Shown piece after piece: positions 48,880 through 59,061 of a stretch of 64,000 nucleotides of DNA. A model generated the notes under the pieces. That model made no database searches. It saw nothing but the letters and a program-made list of their open reading frames with translations, and had not been told where the DNA came from. Within the stretch, counting starts at the first letter, position 1, and every line of letters begins with the position of its first letter. The translations under genes and the position numbers were made by a program. Origin of the DNA: G965226155 sp965226155. GTDB taxonomy: Bacteria; Pseudomonadota; Gammaproteobacteria; Eutrophobiales; Eutrophobiaceae. The DNA lies in the NCBI GenBank assembly GCA_965226155.1, contig OZ245331.1, positions 1,984,001 through 2,048,000 of the forward strand. Direction: 5' to 3'.

Positions 48880-49790
48880 ATAAAAATGATTTAGCTATTG
48901 CCCGTTTTGAGAAAGCCATTGCCATTAAACCAAACTATGCAGAGGCGCATAATAATTTAGGGCTCGTACTTCAGGAAATAGGTCGGATGGAGGACGCCAT
49001 TGCTCAATTTGAGCAGACCCTTACCATTAAGCCTGACTATGCTGAAGATAATGGAAACCTGGGTATTGTTTTTTATAAAATTGGTCGGATAGAAGACGCT
49101 ATTACTTGTTATAAACAGGCTCTTGCCATTAAGCCCGATTTTGTTGAGGGCTTTAACAATCTAGGAGGCGCCCTTCTTGAATATGGTCGGATGGAGGAGT
49201 CCCTTGCCCAATTTGAGCAGGCCCTTGCCATTAAGCCTGATTATGCTGAGGCGCATAGTAACTTAGGGCAAGCGCTTTACAAATTGGGTCGTAGTAAAGA
49301 TGCAGTTGCCTGTTTCGAAAAGGCCCTTGCCATTAAGCCTGATTGCGCCGAGTGGCATAACAATCTGGGATTTGCTCTTCAGGAACTCGGTCGGATAGAG
49401 GACGCCATTGCTCAATTCGAACAGGCCCTTGCCATTAAGCCTGACTGCGCCGAGTGGCATAACAATCTCGGCGGTGCCATTATAAATCTTGAGCGGCCAG
49501 AAAACGCTATTATTCATCTAAAACAAGCTCTTGCCATTAAACCTGATTATGCCGAGGCGAAGAACAACCTGGGAAATGCTTTGGTTGATTTAGGCCGAGT
49601 AGAGGACGCCATTATCTGCTATGAAAAGGCCATTAATATTAAATCTGACAATGCCGAGTGGCATACCAACTTGGGTGGAGCCTTTCAATTGCTGGGCAAA
49701 AAGGAGGAAGCCATTGCTTGTTATGAAAATGCCCTTGCTATCAAGCCTGACCATGCTGCAGCGCACAGACATCTAACTCTAGTACAAGCT
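48880..49790 (+). repeat. 102-bp tandem repeats encoding TPRs
   Basis: Successive 102-bp units encode 34-residue TPRs with near-identical DNA, for example GCCCTTGCCATTAAGCCTGA recurring at each boundary. Such arrays can expand or contract by recombination. Confidence 0.85.
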
Positions 49791-49995
49791 AAGCGGGAGC
49801 AAGCACCTATGATCGAGAATATTTTGACAAGGAATTCAATATCAGAAAATGATCTAATGGAATATCGTTATGCACTTGGCAATATTTATAATGACACCAA
49901 ATTATATACTAGGGCATTTGAAAACTACTGCAAGGCCAATACACTTAAACGTAAAACGATAAAATATAATTCACAAAAACACTCTGCTTATATAG

Positions 49996-51064
49996 CGCGG
50001 ATTCAACTTTGAAGTGCAACGTTGATGTTAAAAAAGACTTCATGTGGTGTTTTTGAATTAAGTGTTTTTCTGGGACGGTGATTGAGTTTTTTCATGACCA
50101 AGTTTAACTGCTTTTGTGTAATCGTGCTGGAGTCCATTTTCTTTGGGAAGTACTGTCGAATGAGACCATTGATATTTTCATTTAAACCCCGTTCCCAGGA
50201 GGCATAAGGATGTGCAAAATAGAACCCCGCGTTCAATTGTTGAGCAATAACCTCATGCTCAGCAAATTCTTTTCCATTATCCGAGGTGATCGTGTGAACC
50301 GACGCCTTCATATTAGACAACAATCGCACGATAGCTTGCCTGACGGCAGAGGCAGTTCGTCGTTTCACCTGTGCAAATCAAGGTGTACATCGACTTGCGC
50401 TCGCTCAAGGTGACCAGCGCCTGTCGATGGCCTTTGCCGATGACGGTGTCCACTTCCCAGCCACCGATGCGTGTCTTCCTGTTCACAATGGCGGGACGCT
50501 TATCAATGCTGATCTGATTCACCAGAACCCCACGACGTTGATAACTACCATAACGCTTCTTTCGTTTCTTCTGGCAACGCAAGTACCGGTACAGCTCACC
50601 GCCGTCTGCCTTGTCCTGGTATATGTAGTGATATATCCATTCATGACTCAGAGTGATACCTTCTCGTTTATGCAACCGTTCACTGATTTGCTCAGGACTC
50701 CATTCGTCCCGCAGCCAGACCTCTACTCGCTCCCACAAGGTCGTGGTGAGTCGCTGTTGTTGGCTGGCTTCTCGACGCGCTTGCTGGAGCAACTGAGCTT
50801 GGCGGGGTCGATAGCCTCTCAAGCCACGGTTGCGTCTGAGTTCACGGCTAATAGTAGATTTATGCACGCCTATCAAGGCGGCTATGTCCGTTTGTGTATG
50901 TCCTGCTTTCATCAGGGCGTAAATCTGGTAACGTTGATGCTCGGTAAGCTGTGTGTAGTGTCTCATCTGTGCCTCTCTTTCTTGCTGGAACGAAAGGTAA
51001 GGATGCTACCGCAGCTTGCCGTTCGTGCCACCTAATTGAGTTGCACTTACAAATTGAATTCACG
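49996..51064 (-). mobile_element. IS30-family element, copy 6
   Basis: Complete 1069-bp copy inside the TPR-sulfotransferase gene, with a perfect TAG target duplication (49993-49995 and 51065-51067). It carries the shared extra T in the transposase. Confidence 0.96.
50003..50966 (-). pseudogene. IS30 transposase split by +1 insertion
   Basis: Two frames (50313-50966 and 50003-50368) are separated by the same extra T as in copies 4, 7, 8 and 9. The perfect target duplication around this copy shows that a frame-broken element moved here recently. Confidence 0.9.
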
Positions 51065-51861
51065 TAGAAAGACTAATCATAGTTTATTCAGAAAGATATT
51101 TTAAGGAAAAGGCTGAATTCGGATCTGAGTCGGAACTGCCTGTATTTATCGTTGGTATGCCCCGTTCCGGGACAACGCTGATTGAACAGATTGTTTCAAG
51201 TCATTCACAGGTATATGGGGCTGGCGAACTTTCATTTTTAGTAGGTTATGAGAATACGATAGCTGAACAAATTGAAGCATCGAATTTCTATCCTGAATGC
51301 ATGTCTTTATGTAATAATTCTATTTCGCTCAGATTTTCTACTGATTATCTAGAAGAATTAGCTAATTACTCACGGGTTGCAACTCGTATTACGGATAAGA
51401 TGCCTCAAAATTTTCTTAGAATTGGACTCATCAAGACTCTCTTTCCGCATGCCCGAATCATTCATTGCCAACGTAATGCACTTGATATTTGTACATCTAT
51501 CTATTTAAATTATTTTGTAAAGAGAAATAATTACTCCTTCGACCAAATTGAAATAGGAAATTTTTATTTAGATTACAAAAGGGTGATGAGCCACTGGCAC
51601 AGCCTATTTTAAACTGAAATATTAGATGTAGCGTATGAAGATTTGATTACAAAGCAAGAAATCATTAGTCGGCAATTAATTGATTTTCTTGGATTGGAAT
51701 GGGACGAAAAATGTCTGGATTTTTACAAAAATAAGCGTGCTGTAAGAACGGCAAGTACTTTACAAGTACGTAAACCCATTTACAAAAGTTCCATCAATAA
51801 ATGGAAGCATTATGAGAAACACCTAGGCCCACTAATTTCAATTCTCAAGCACGTAACCTGA

Positions 51862-52157
51862 AACGTGAATGTCTGTCTTGAATAATGAGAAAATTTGCAG
51901 GTCCAAGTTGAAAGTTGAATTATGGTTTGATGAAACATTATTCTAAATATTTCAGGCTAATTGATTATATAACCAACTAAAGAGACTGTCCTACGTGGTA
52001 CTGTCGATGTGGTTTCGTTACCATCTATAGTGGTGTAGATAAAAAACCACATATACTAGTAATGAAAATAATTGTTCCTATCAAGAGAAGCAGATTGGAT
52101 AATGGTTGAAGATATTTTTATTTTGCTATTTATATTTTCAACCCAGTTGTTTCTATA
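51862..52157. other. intergenic remnant with long hairpin
   Basis: No gene seen. An inverted repeat ATGTGGTTT (52007-52015) / AAACCACAT (52044-52052) encloses a second pair ATCTA (52023-52027) / TAGAT (52036-52040), which could fold into a two-part hairpin. No T-run follows. Confidence 0.45.
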
Positions 52158-53228
52158 CGTGAATTCAATTTGTAAGTGCAACTCAATTAGGTGGCACGAA
52201 CGGCAAGCTACGGTAGCATCCTTACCTTTCGTTCCAGCAAGAAAGAGAGGCACAGATGAGACACTACACACAGCTTACCGAGCATCAACGTTACCAGATT
52301 TACGCCCTGATGAAAGCAGGACATACACAAACGGAGATATAGCCGCCTTGATAGGCGTGCATAAATCTACTATTAGCCGTGAACTCAGACGCAACCGTGG
52401 CTTGAGAGGCTATCGACCCCGCCAAGCTCAGTTGCTCCGGCAAGCGCGTCGAGAAGCCAGCCAACAACAGCGACTCCCCATGACCTTGTGGGAGCGAGTA
52501 GAGGTCTGGCTGCGGGACGAATGGAGTCCTGAGCAAATCAGTGACTGGTTGCATAAACGAGAAGGTATCGCTCTGAGTCATGAATGGATATATCACTACA
52601 TATACCAGGACAAGGCAGACGGCGGTGAGCTGTACCGGTACTTGCGTTGCCAGAAGAAACGAAAGAAGCGTTATGGTGGTTATCAACGTCGTGGGGTTCT
52701 GGTGAATCAGGGCAGCATTGATAAGCGTCCCGCCATTGTGAACAGGAAGACACGCATCGGTGGCTGGGAAGTGGACACCGTTATCGGCAAAGGCCATCGA
52801 CAGGCGCTGGTCACCTTGAGCGAGCGCAAGTCGATGTACACCTTGATTTGCACAGGTGAAACGACGAACTGCCTCTGCCGTCAGACAAGCTATCGTGCGA
52901 TTGTTGTCTAATATGAAGGCGTCGGTTCACACGATCACCTCGGATAATGGAAAAGAATTTGCTGAGCATGAGGTTATTGCTCAACAATTGAACGCGGGGT
53001 TCTATTTTGCACATCCTTATGCCTCCTGGGAACGGGGTTTAAATGAAAATATCAATGGTCTCATTCGACAGTACTTCCCAAAGAAAATGGACTCCAGCAC
53101 GATTACACAAAAGCAGTTAAACTTGGTCATGAAAAAACTCAATCACCGCCCCAGAAAAACACTTAATTCAAAAACACTACATGAAGTCTTTTTTAACATC
53201 AACGTTGCACTTCAAAGTTGAATCCGCG
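52158..53228 (+). mobile_element. IS30-family element, copy 7 (two frameshifts, no target duplication)
   Basis: Complete 1071-bp copy with intact ends. It has the shared extra T and a private TA insertion near 52338-52341. Flanks are ATA and TCG, so no target duplication. Its two sides probably come from different original loci joined by recombination. Confidence 0.93.
52256..53221 (+). pseudogene. IS30 transposase with two frameshifts
   Basis: The frame from ATG 52256 breaks at the inserted TA (GGAGATATAGCC in place of GGAGATAGCC), and again at the shared extra T near 52849. This is the most damaged full-length copy in the window. Confidence 0.9.
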
Positions 53229-53230
53229 TC

Positions 53231-53404
53231 GAGTTCATCAATCTCGACATGCACCCCGATTGCCTTCGAGCTATGCAGTTAGACTATCATAAATCTGATA
53301 AAAAAGATCCTTGGCCTCGTGCTAAGGCTAAGCACTTTCGTGATATAGATGGTTTGTTAGAATATATGGATATTTATGGATATTCATCACCTTACGACGT
53401 ATAA
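53231..53404 (+). pseudogene. C-terminal fragment of an unidentified gene
   Basis: An open frame emerges directly from the IS30 edge and encodes about 57 residues (EFINLDMHPDCLRAMQ... SPYDV) to the stop at 53404. It has protein-like composition but no start codon of its own and no family I recognise. With no target duplication at this IS copy, it looks like the tail of a gene truncated by an IS-mediated rearrangement. Confidence 0.45.
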
Positions 53405-53471
53405 AAGATTATGGGACCAAGTTATAATCACTAGGGTAACGAGTCAAACTGCATTGCCCTCTGAAGCAGGT

Positions 53472-53738
53472 TCAGACATAAAGTTTGGGAATAACTTGTA
53501 CTGTACCATTTCGAAAGTCATCAGTTCCAAGAAAATACCAATCATTAAATAGTTGGTAATTTACTGCACATTGAATGTCCGATTTTGACATAAAGCGGAC
53601 ATTAGATCCTTTCCGAAAAATGTGGGGATGGGAGAACCGGCATTCACTCATTACATAAGGGGGGTCACTCAGTATCATGGCAAATTTTTTAAACTCTGAT
53701 ACTGAGCAAGAGCGAAATGATGCGCTTTGCACCACCAA
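53472..53738 (-). CDS. hypothetical small protein, doubtful
   Basis: 88-codon frame with balanced composition (ends TDDFRNGTVQVIPKLYV), no signal peptide and no recognised family. It is the only candidate gene in the 388-bp space between the fragment ending at 53404 and tRNA-Val. Coding status is unproven. Confidence 0.25.
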   Translation of the reverse strand: MVVQSASFRSCSVSEFKKFAMILSDPPYVMSECRFSHPHIFRKGSNVRFMSKSDIQCAVNYQLFNDWYFLGTDDFRNGTVQVIPKLYV

Positions 53739-53792
53739 ACAAATTACAGGAAAAAATAATGAGTTATAATTGGGTTAACCTATTGATAATAT

Positions 53793-53867
53793 TGGTGGGC
53801 GATGCTGGGATTGAACCGGCGACCTCTGCCGTGTGAAGGCAGCGCTCTCCCGCTGAGCTAATCGCCC
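53793..53867 (-). tRNA. tRNA-Val (CAC)
   Basis: 75-nt tRNA on the minus strand with encoded CCA. The acceptor stem GGGCGAT/ATCGCCC is perfect, and the anticodon loop TTCACAC gives CAC. The T-stem (GCCGG/CCAGC) has one C-A mismatch. It is transcribed away from gltX. Confidence 0.93.
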
Positions 53868-53995
53868 TAAATCAATGTAATTAGTGAGTATGGAAGTATA
53901 AAGATTAAAGCGAAAATGACAATAATTTTACGAAATGCTGTAGTTGAAAAAAAATTACTAGAATTTTGTATTTCTAAATTTACTGAGAAATTAAA

Positions 53996-55408
53996 ATGAC
54001 CGTTAGAACCCGTTTTGCTCCTAGTCCGACAGGATTCTTACATATTGGTGGTGTTCGAACAGCCCTGTTTTCATGGCTGTATGCTCGACATCAAGGAGGA
54101 GAATTTATCCTGCGGATTGAAGATACTGACAGGGAGCGATCAACTACCGAAGCGATGGACATGATACTCGATGGGATGAAATGGTTAGGGCTGAATCATG
54201 ATAAAGGGCCATTTAGTCAATCAAAGAGAGGGGAACGATATTCTGCAGTCATAGAGCAACTGTTGGAGGATGGAAAGGCCTATCATTGCTATTGTAGCAA
54301 GGATGAGCTTGATAATATGCGGGCAGAGGCAATGGCCAGGGGAGACAAGCCAAAATATAATGGCCGTTGTAGGGTGAGGACTGCGCCTCCATCCGATAAC
54401 ACCACACCGGTGGTGCGCTTTAAAAATCGACAGACAGGCCAAGTCGTAGTTAACGACATGATACAAGGTAAAGTGATTTACCAGAATAACGAACTTGATG
54501 ATTTGATTATTGCCCGTTCAGACGGCACCCCTACCTATAATCTTACCGTCGTTGTGGATGATATGGATATGGATATAACCCATGTAATTCGCGGTGATGA
54601 TCATTTAAATAATACCCCAAGACAAATAAATATCTTCAGTGCGTTGGGCAAAAGCTTGCCTGAATATGCTCACGTTCCTTTGATTTTGGGTGAAGACGGC
54701 AAGAAACTATCCAAGCGCCAAGAAATTTCCAGTATTCTGGATTATCGAGACCAAGGATATTTGCCAGAGGCAATATTGAATTACTTGGTTAGGTTGGGGT
54801 GGTCGCATGGAGACCAGGAGATATTTTCTGCCAATGAAATGGTTGAATTATTTGATTTTACAAATGTAAACAAGTCAGCCGCATCAATTAATCCGGACAA
54901 ACTAATCTGGTTAAATCAGCATTATATTAAAACTGTTGGTTCTAAACGTCTCAGCGGGTTGCTAGCTGATTACCTAAGATCTCACGACATTAATACCAAC
55001 ATTGGTCCGTCATTGGAGCAAATAGTCGTTGCTCAAAAAGATAGAGTGAAAACGCTTTCTGATATGGCATCACAAAGTCGGTATTTCTTTGAGGATTTTG
55101 ATACGTTTGATGAAACGGCGGCTAGAAAGCATCTACAATCCGACGTGCTCGAACCTTTTTCTCTCTTGCAAAAGTCCTTTCAGACCATGTCAGATTGGTC
55201 TGCCCCGGCAATCCATAATGTTATCGAGGAGGTTGCTGTCGTTAGCGGTATCAAACTCGGAAAGATTGCCCAGCCTTTACGGGTTGCCGTAACTGGTAAT
55301 GCTATCTCACCATCGATTGACACGACCCTGTCATTAATTGGACAGAAAAGGGTAATCGAAAGGGTTGAACGGGCCATAGACCACATTCGAAAACTTCCTA
55401 TGGCTTGA
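53996..55408 (+). CDS. gltX: glutamyl-tRNA synthetase
   Basis: Class I synthetase charging tRNA-Glu, 470 aa. The HIGH-type motif is TGFLHIGGVRTA (about 12-23) and KLSKR is at about 236-240. A zinc-site start is visible as YHCYCSKDEL at about 97-106. The C-terminal anticodon-binding domain is complete. In related genomes tRNA-Ala and tRNA-Glu follow directly; here IS30 copy 8 is in between. Confidence 0.96.
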   Translation: MTVRTRFAPSPTGFLHIGGVRTALFSWLYARHQGGEFILRIEDTDRERSTTEAMDMILDGMKWLGLNHDKGPFSQSKRGERYSAVIEQLLEDGKAYHCYCSKDELDNMRAEAMARGDKPKYNGRCRVRTAPPSDNTTPVVRFKNRQTGQVVVNDMIQGKVIYQNNELDDLIIARSDGTPTYNLTVVVDDMDMDITHVIRGDDHLNNTPRQINIFSALGKSLPEYAHVPLILGEDGKKLSKRQEISSILDYRDQGYLPEAILNYLVRLGWSHGDQEIFSANEMVELFDFTNVNKSAASINPDKLIWLNQHYIKTVGSKRLSGLLADYLRSHDINTNIGPSLEQIVVAQKDRVKTLSDMASQSRYFFEDFDTFDETAARKHLQSDVLEPFSLLQKSFQTMSDWSAPAIHNVIEEVAVVSGIKLGKIAQPLRVAVTGNAISPSIDTTLSLIGQKRVIERVERAIDHIRKLPMA

Positions 55409-55488
55409 CAGGATATAAGGGCTCACGTAAATTCTCCCGCCTGTTTTCTCAGGGTATTATTTAATGAGTATCCGGGATAAAATTACAT

Positions 55489-56557
55489 CGTGAATTCAAT
55501 TTGTAAATGCAACTCAATTAGGTGGCACGAACGGCAAGCTGCGGTAGCATCCTTACCTTTCGTTCCAGCAAGAAAGAGAGGCACAGATGAGACACTACAC
55601 ACAGCTTACCGAGCATCAACGTTACCAGATTTACGCCCTGATGAAAGCAGGACATACACAAACGGAGATAGCCGCCTTGATAGGCGTGCATAAATCTACT
55701 ATTAGCCGTGAACTCAGACGCAACCGTGGCTTGAGAGGCTATCGACCCCGCCAAGCTCAGTTGCTCCGGCAAGCGCGTCGAGAAGCCAGCCAACAACAGC
55801 GACTCACCACGACCTTGTGGGAGCGAGTAGCGGTCTGGCTGCCGGACGAATGGAGTCCTGAGCAAATCAGTGACTGGTTGCATAAACGAGAAGGTATCGC
55901 TCTGAGTCATGAATGGATATATCACTACATATACCAGGACAAGGCAGACGGCGGTGAGCTGTACCGGTACTTGCGTTGCCAGAAGAAACGAAAGAAGCGT
56001 TATGGTAGTTATCAACGTCGTGGGGTTCTGGTGAATCAGGGCAGCATTGATAAGCGTCCAGCCATTGTGAACAGGAAGACACGCATCGGTGACTGGGAAG
56101 TGGACACCGTCATCGGCAAAGGCCATCGACAGGCGCTGGTCGCCTTGAGCGAGCGCAAGTCGATGTACACCTTGATTTGCACAGGTGAAACAACGAACTG
56201 CCTCTGCCGTCAGGCAAGCTATCGTGCGATTGTTGTCTAATATGAAGGCGTCGGTTCACACGATCACCTCGGATAATGGAAAAGAATTTGCTGAGCATGA
56301 GGTTATTGCTCAACAATTGAACGCGGGGTTCTATTTTGCACATCCTTATGCCTCCTGGGAACGGGGTTTAAATGAAAATATCAATGGTCTCATTCGACAG
56401 TACTTCCCAAAGAAAATGGACTTCAGCACGATTACACAAAAGCAGTTAAACTTGGTCATGAAAAAACTCAATCACCGTCCCAGAAAAACACTTAATTCAA
56501 AAACACTACATGAAGTCTTTTTTAACATCAACGTTGCACTTCAAAGTTGAATCCGCG
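55489..56557 (+). mobile_element. IS30-family element, copy 8
   Basis: Complete 1069-bp copy with a perfect CAT target duplication (55486-55488 and 56558-56560), inserted between gltX and tRNA-Ala. It contains the shared extra T. Confidence 0.96.
55587..56550 (+). pseudogene. IS30 transposase split by +1 insertion
   Basis: Frames 55587-56240 and 56185-56550 are separated by the shared extra T (ATTTGCACAG). It combines residues of copy 3 (ERVAVWLPDEW) with those of copies 2, 4 and 5 (MDFSTI), a mosaic pattern. Confidence 0.9.
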
Positions 56558-56640
56558 CATATTGAATAAGCAGATAAACCCGCTTTAGCGGTAAAATGGG
56601 TTATCCTTGTTAGTTGTAGCGTTTTTATTTGTGACTATCC

Positions 56641-56716
<76 letters not shown>

Positions 56717-56728
56717 GGTTATTTATAC

Positions 56729-56751
56729 AAGCTGGGGAACCAGCTTTTTTT
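56729..56751 (+). terminator. rho-independent terminator between tRNA genes
   Basis: A 7-bp perfect stem AAGCTGG (56729-56735) / CCAGCTT (56740-56746) with a GGAA tetraloop runs into seven T residues (56745-56751). It would stop most transcription after tRNA-Ala, before tRNA-Glu. Confidence 0.8.
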
Positions 56752-56772
56752 GTGTGTCACATAGTTATTGTT

Positions 56773-56848
56773 GTCCCCATCGTCTAGTGGCCTAGGACAC
56801 TGCCCTTTCACGGCGGCAACACCGGTTCGAACCCGGTTGGGGACGCCA
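56773..56848 (+). tRNA. tRNA-Glu (UUC)
   Basis: 76 nt with encoded CCA. The acceptor GTCCCCA/TGGGGAC is perfect and the loop CTTTCAC gives anticodon TTC. It follows tRNA-Ala, as in other gammaproteobacterial gltX loci. Confidence 0.95.
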
Positions 56849-56979
56849 TTATTTACCGAGATATACTGTGGAAATTGATACCGGTAGGAATACCTGAGTT
56901 TGTATTAATCCCATATGATTTGTCCAGACGAACTGATCTAGACTGTTTTTTTAATTTAAATTGAAAAATTCAGATCATT

Positions 56980-57987
56980 ATGAAGATTTTAATTACTGGG
57001 GTTGCAGGTTTTATTGGGGCAGCCGTTGCTAAAAAACTATTAGAACATGGTAATGAAATTATCGGGATCGATGATCTTAATGATTACTATGATGTCCAGT
57101 TAAAAAAAGATAGGTTGGAGTCAATTCCTGCTAGTGACAGGTTTAAATTTTTAAAACTCGATATCGCTAATCAGAAGGACATCAATGATTTATTCAGAAA
57201 TTCACAACCCCAAAGAGTTATCCATCTAGCAGCGCAGGCTGGTGTAAGGTATTCACTTGTAAATCCACATGCCTATGTTCGTTCCAACCTTGATGGATTC
57301 ATTAATATATTGGAAGGGTGCCGCATCCAGCAGGTGGAACACCTTGTGTACGCTTCATCAAGTTCAATATATGGTGCAAACACTCAGTTACCTTTTTCTA
57401 CGCAAAATAATGCTAATCATCCTGTATCAATATATGGTGCTACAAAAAAAGCTAATGAGCTGATGGCTCATTCCTACAGTCATTTATATAATCTGCCTAC
57501 AACAGGGCTAAGGTTTTTTACGGTGTATGGACCCTGGGGACGTCCTGATATGTCTTTGTTTCTGTTTACCAAAAAGATTCTAGCGGGGGAACCGATCGAT
57601 ATATTCAATAATGGTGATCACAGCCGTGATTTTACTTATATTGATGATATTGTTGATGGCGTAGCTCGAGTGACCAAATTTATTGCTAAACCAGATGATA
57701 ATTGGAATAGCATGGCGCCTAATCCTGGGACAAGCCAGGCTCCTTACAGAATTTATAACATTGGCAATCATAAACCTGTCGAGCTGATGCGATTTATTGA
57801 GGTGCTGGAGAAATGCCTGGGGAAAAACGCAATAAAAAATTATTTAGGTATGCAGCCCGGTGACGTAAAGGCAACTTATGCGGATATTGACGATTTAGTT
57901 AAAGATGTAGAATTTGTGCCTGAAACACCTATTGAGGTCGGAGTGGCGAAGTTTGTAAAATGGTATTTAAATTATTATAAGGCGTGA
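56980..57987 (+). CDS. UDP-glucuronate 4-epimerase-like NAD-dependent epimerase
   Basis: 335-aa short-chain dehydrogenase-type epimerase of the CapI/LspL type, which interconverts UDP-GlcA and UDP-GalA. It has NAD-binding GVAGFIG (about 7-13), catalytic YGATK (about 152-156) and the branch-typical AAQAGVRYSLVNPHAY. The last codon and stop (GCG TGA) come from IS30 copy 9; the ancestral ending was probably YYKVK-stop, overlapping the next gene's ATG. The enzyme should therefore be intact apart from the tail. Other UDP-hexose(uronate) substrates are possible. Confidence 0.87.
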   Translation: MKILITGVAGFIGAAVAKKLLEHGNEIIGIDDLNDYYDVQLKKDRLESIPASDRFKFLKLDIANQKDINDLFRNSQPQRVIHLAAQAGVRYSLVNPHAYVRSNLDGFINILEGCRIQQVEHLVYASSSSIYGANTQLPFSTQNNANHPVSIYGATKKANELMAHSYSHLYNLPTTGLRFFTVYGPWGRPDMSLFLFTKKILAGEPIDIFNNGDHSRDFTYIDDIVDGVARVTKFIAKPDDNWNSMAPNPGTSQAPYRIYNIGNHKPVELMRFIEVLEKCLGKNAIKNYLGMQPGDVKATYADIDDLVKDVEFVPETPIEVGVAKFVKWYLNYYKA

Positions 57988-59051
57988 ATTCAATTTGTAA
58001 GTGCAACTCAATTAGGTGGCACGAACGGCAAGCTGCGGTAGCATCCTTACCTTTCGTTCCAGCAAGAAAGAGAGGCACAGATGAGACACTACACACAGCT
58101 TACCGAGCATCAACGTTACCAGATTTACGCCCTGATGAAAGCAGGACATACACAAACGGAGATAGCCGCCTTGATAGGCGTGCATAAATCTACTATTAGC
58201 CGTGAACTCAGACGCAACCGTGGCTTGAGAGGCTATCGACCCCGCCAAGCTCAGTTGCTCCGGCAAGCGCGTCGAGAAGCCAGCCAACAACAGCGACTCC
58301 CCACGACCTTGTGGGAGCGAGTAGAGGTCTGGCTGCGGGACGAATGGAGTCCTGAGCAAATCAGTGAACGGTTGCATAAACGAGAAGGTATCACTCTGAG
58401 TCATGAATGGATATATCACTACATATACCAGGACAAGGCAGACGGCGGTGAGCTGTACCGGTACTTGCGTTGCCAGAAGAAACGAAAGAAGCGTTATGGT
58501 AGTTATCAACGTCGTGGGGTTCTGGTGAATCAGGGCAGCATTGATAAGCGTCCAGCCATTGTGAACAGGAAGACACGCATCGGTGACTGGGAAGTGGACA
58601 CCGTCATCGGCAAAGGCCATCGACAGGCGCTGGTCACCTTGAGCGAGCGCAAGTCGATGTACACCTTGATTTGCACAGGTGAAACGACGAACTGCCTCTG
58701 CCGTCAGGCAAGCTATCGTGCGATTGTTGTCTAATATGAAGGCGTCGGTTCACACGATCACCTCGGATAATGGAAAAGAATTTGCTGAGCATGAGGTTAT
58801 TGCTCAACAATTGAACGCGGGGTTCTATTTTGCACATCCTTATGCCTCCTGGGAACGGGGTTTAAATGAAAATATCAATGGTCTCATTCGACAGTACTTC
58901 CCAAAGAAAATGGACTCCAGCACGATTACACAAAAGCAGTTAAACTTGGTCATGAAAAAACTCAATCACCGCCCCAGAAAAACACTTAATTCAAAAACAC
59001 CACATGAAGTCTTTTTTAACATCAACGTTGCACTTCAAAGTTGAATCCGCG
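57983..59051 (+). mobile_element. IS30-family element, copy 9 (in polysaccharide operon)
   Basis: Complete 1069-bp copy with a perfect AGG target duplication (57980-57982 and 59052-59054). It lies at the junction of the epimerase and tviB-like genes in the operon's direction and contains the shared extra T. Confidence 0.96.
58081..59044 (+). pseudogene. IS30 transposase split by +1 insertion
   Basis: Frames 58081-58734 and 58679-59044 are separated by the shared extra T. It otherwise shows the family domains. Recent movement is indicated by the perfect target duplication. Confidence 0.9.
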
Positions 59052-59061
59052 AGGTTAAATA

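Larger units (their letters stand above)
48615..51861 (+). pseudogene. TPR-sulfotransferase gene, interrupted by IS30 and a stop codon
   Basis: The front (48615-49995, GTG start) encodes about eleven 34-residue TPRs. After removing IS30 copy 6 and one TAG duplication the frame continues directly (...AYIERLIIVYSERYF) into a sulfotransferase domain: 5'-phosphosulfate loop VGMPRSGTTLIEQ and a 3'-phosphate contact HCQRNALDICTS. A TAA at 51610-51612, where one base change would give CAA, ends that part. The remaining C-terminus (TEILDVAYEDL... KWKHYEKHLGPL) runs to 51861. TPR-sulfotransferases transfer sulfate from PAPS to glycans or proteins. Two lesions make a true pseudogene likely. Confidence 0.85.

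Noticed and set aside
48880..49790. Regular repeats considered as a CRISPR array
   Set aside because: The 102-bp units are contiguous in-frame TPR codons without unique spacers.
58029..58041. GCGGTAGC inside the IS30 left end resembles the ops core
   Set aside because: First base and last bases of the 12-mer do not fit (TGCGGTAGCATC), and it occurs in every IS copy regardless of context.
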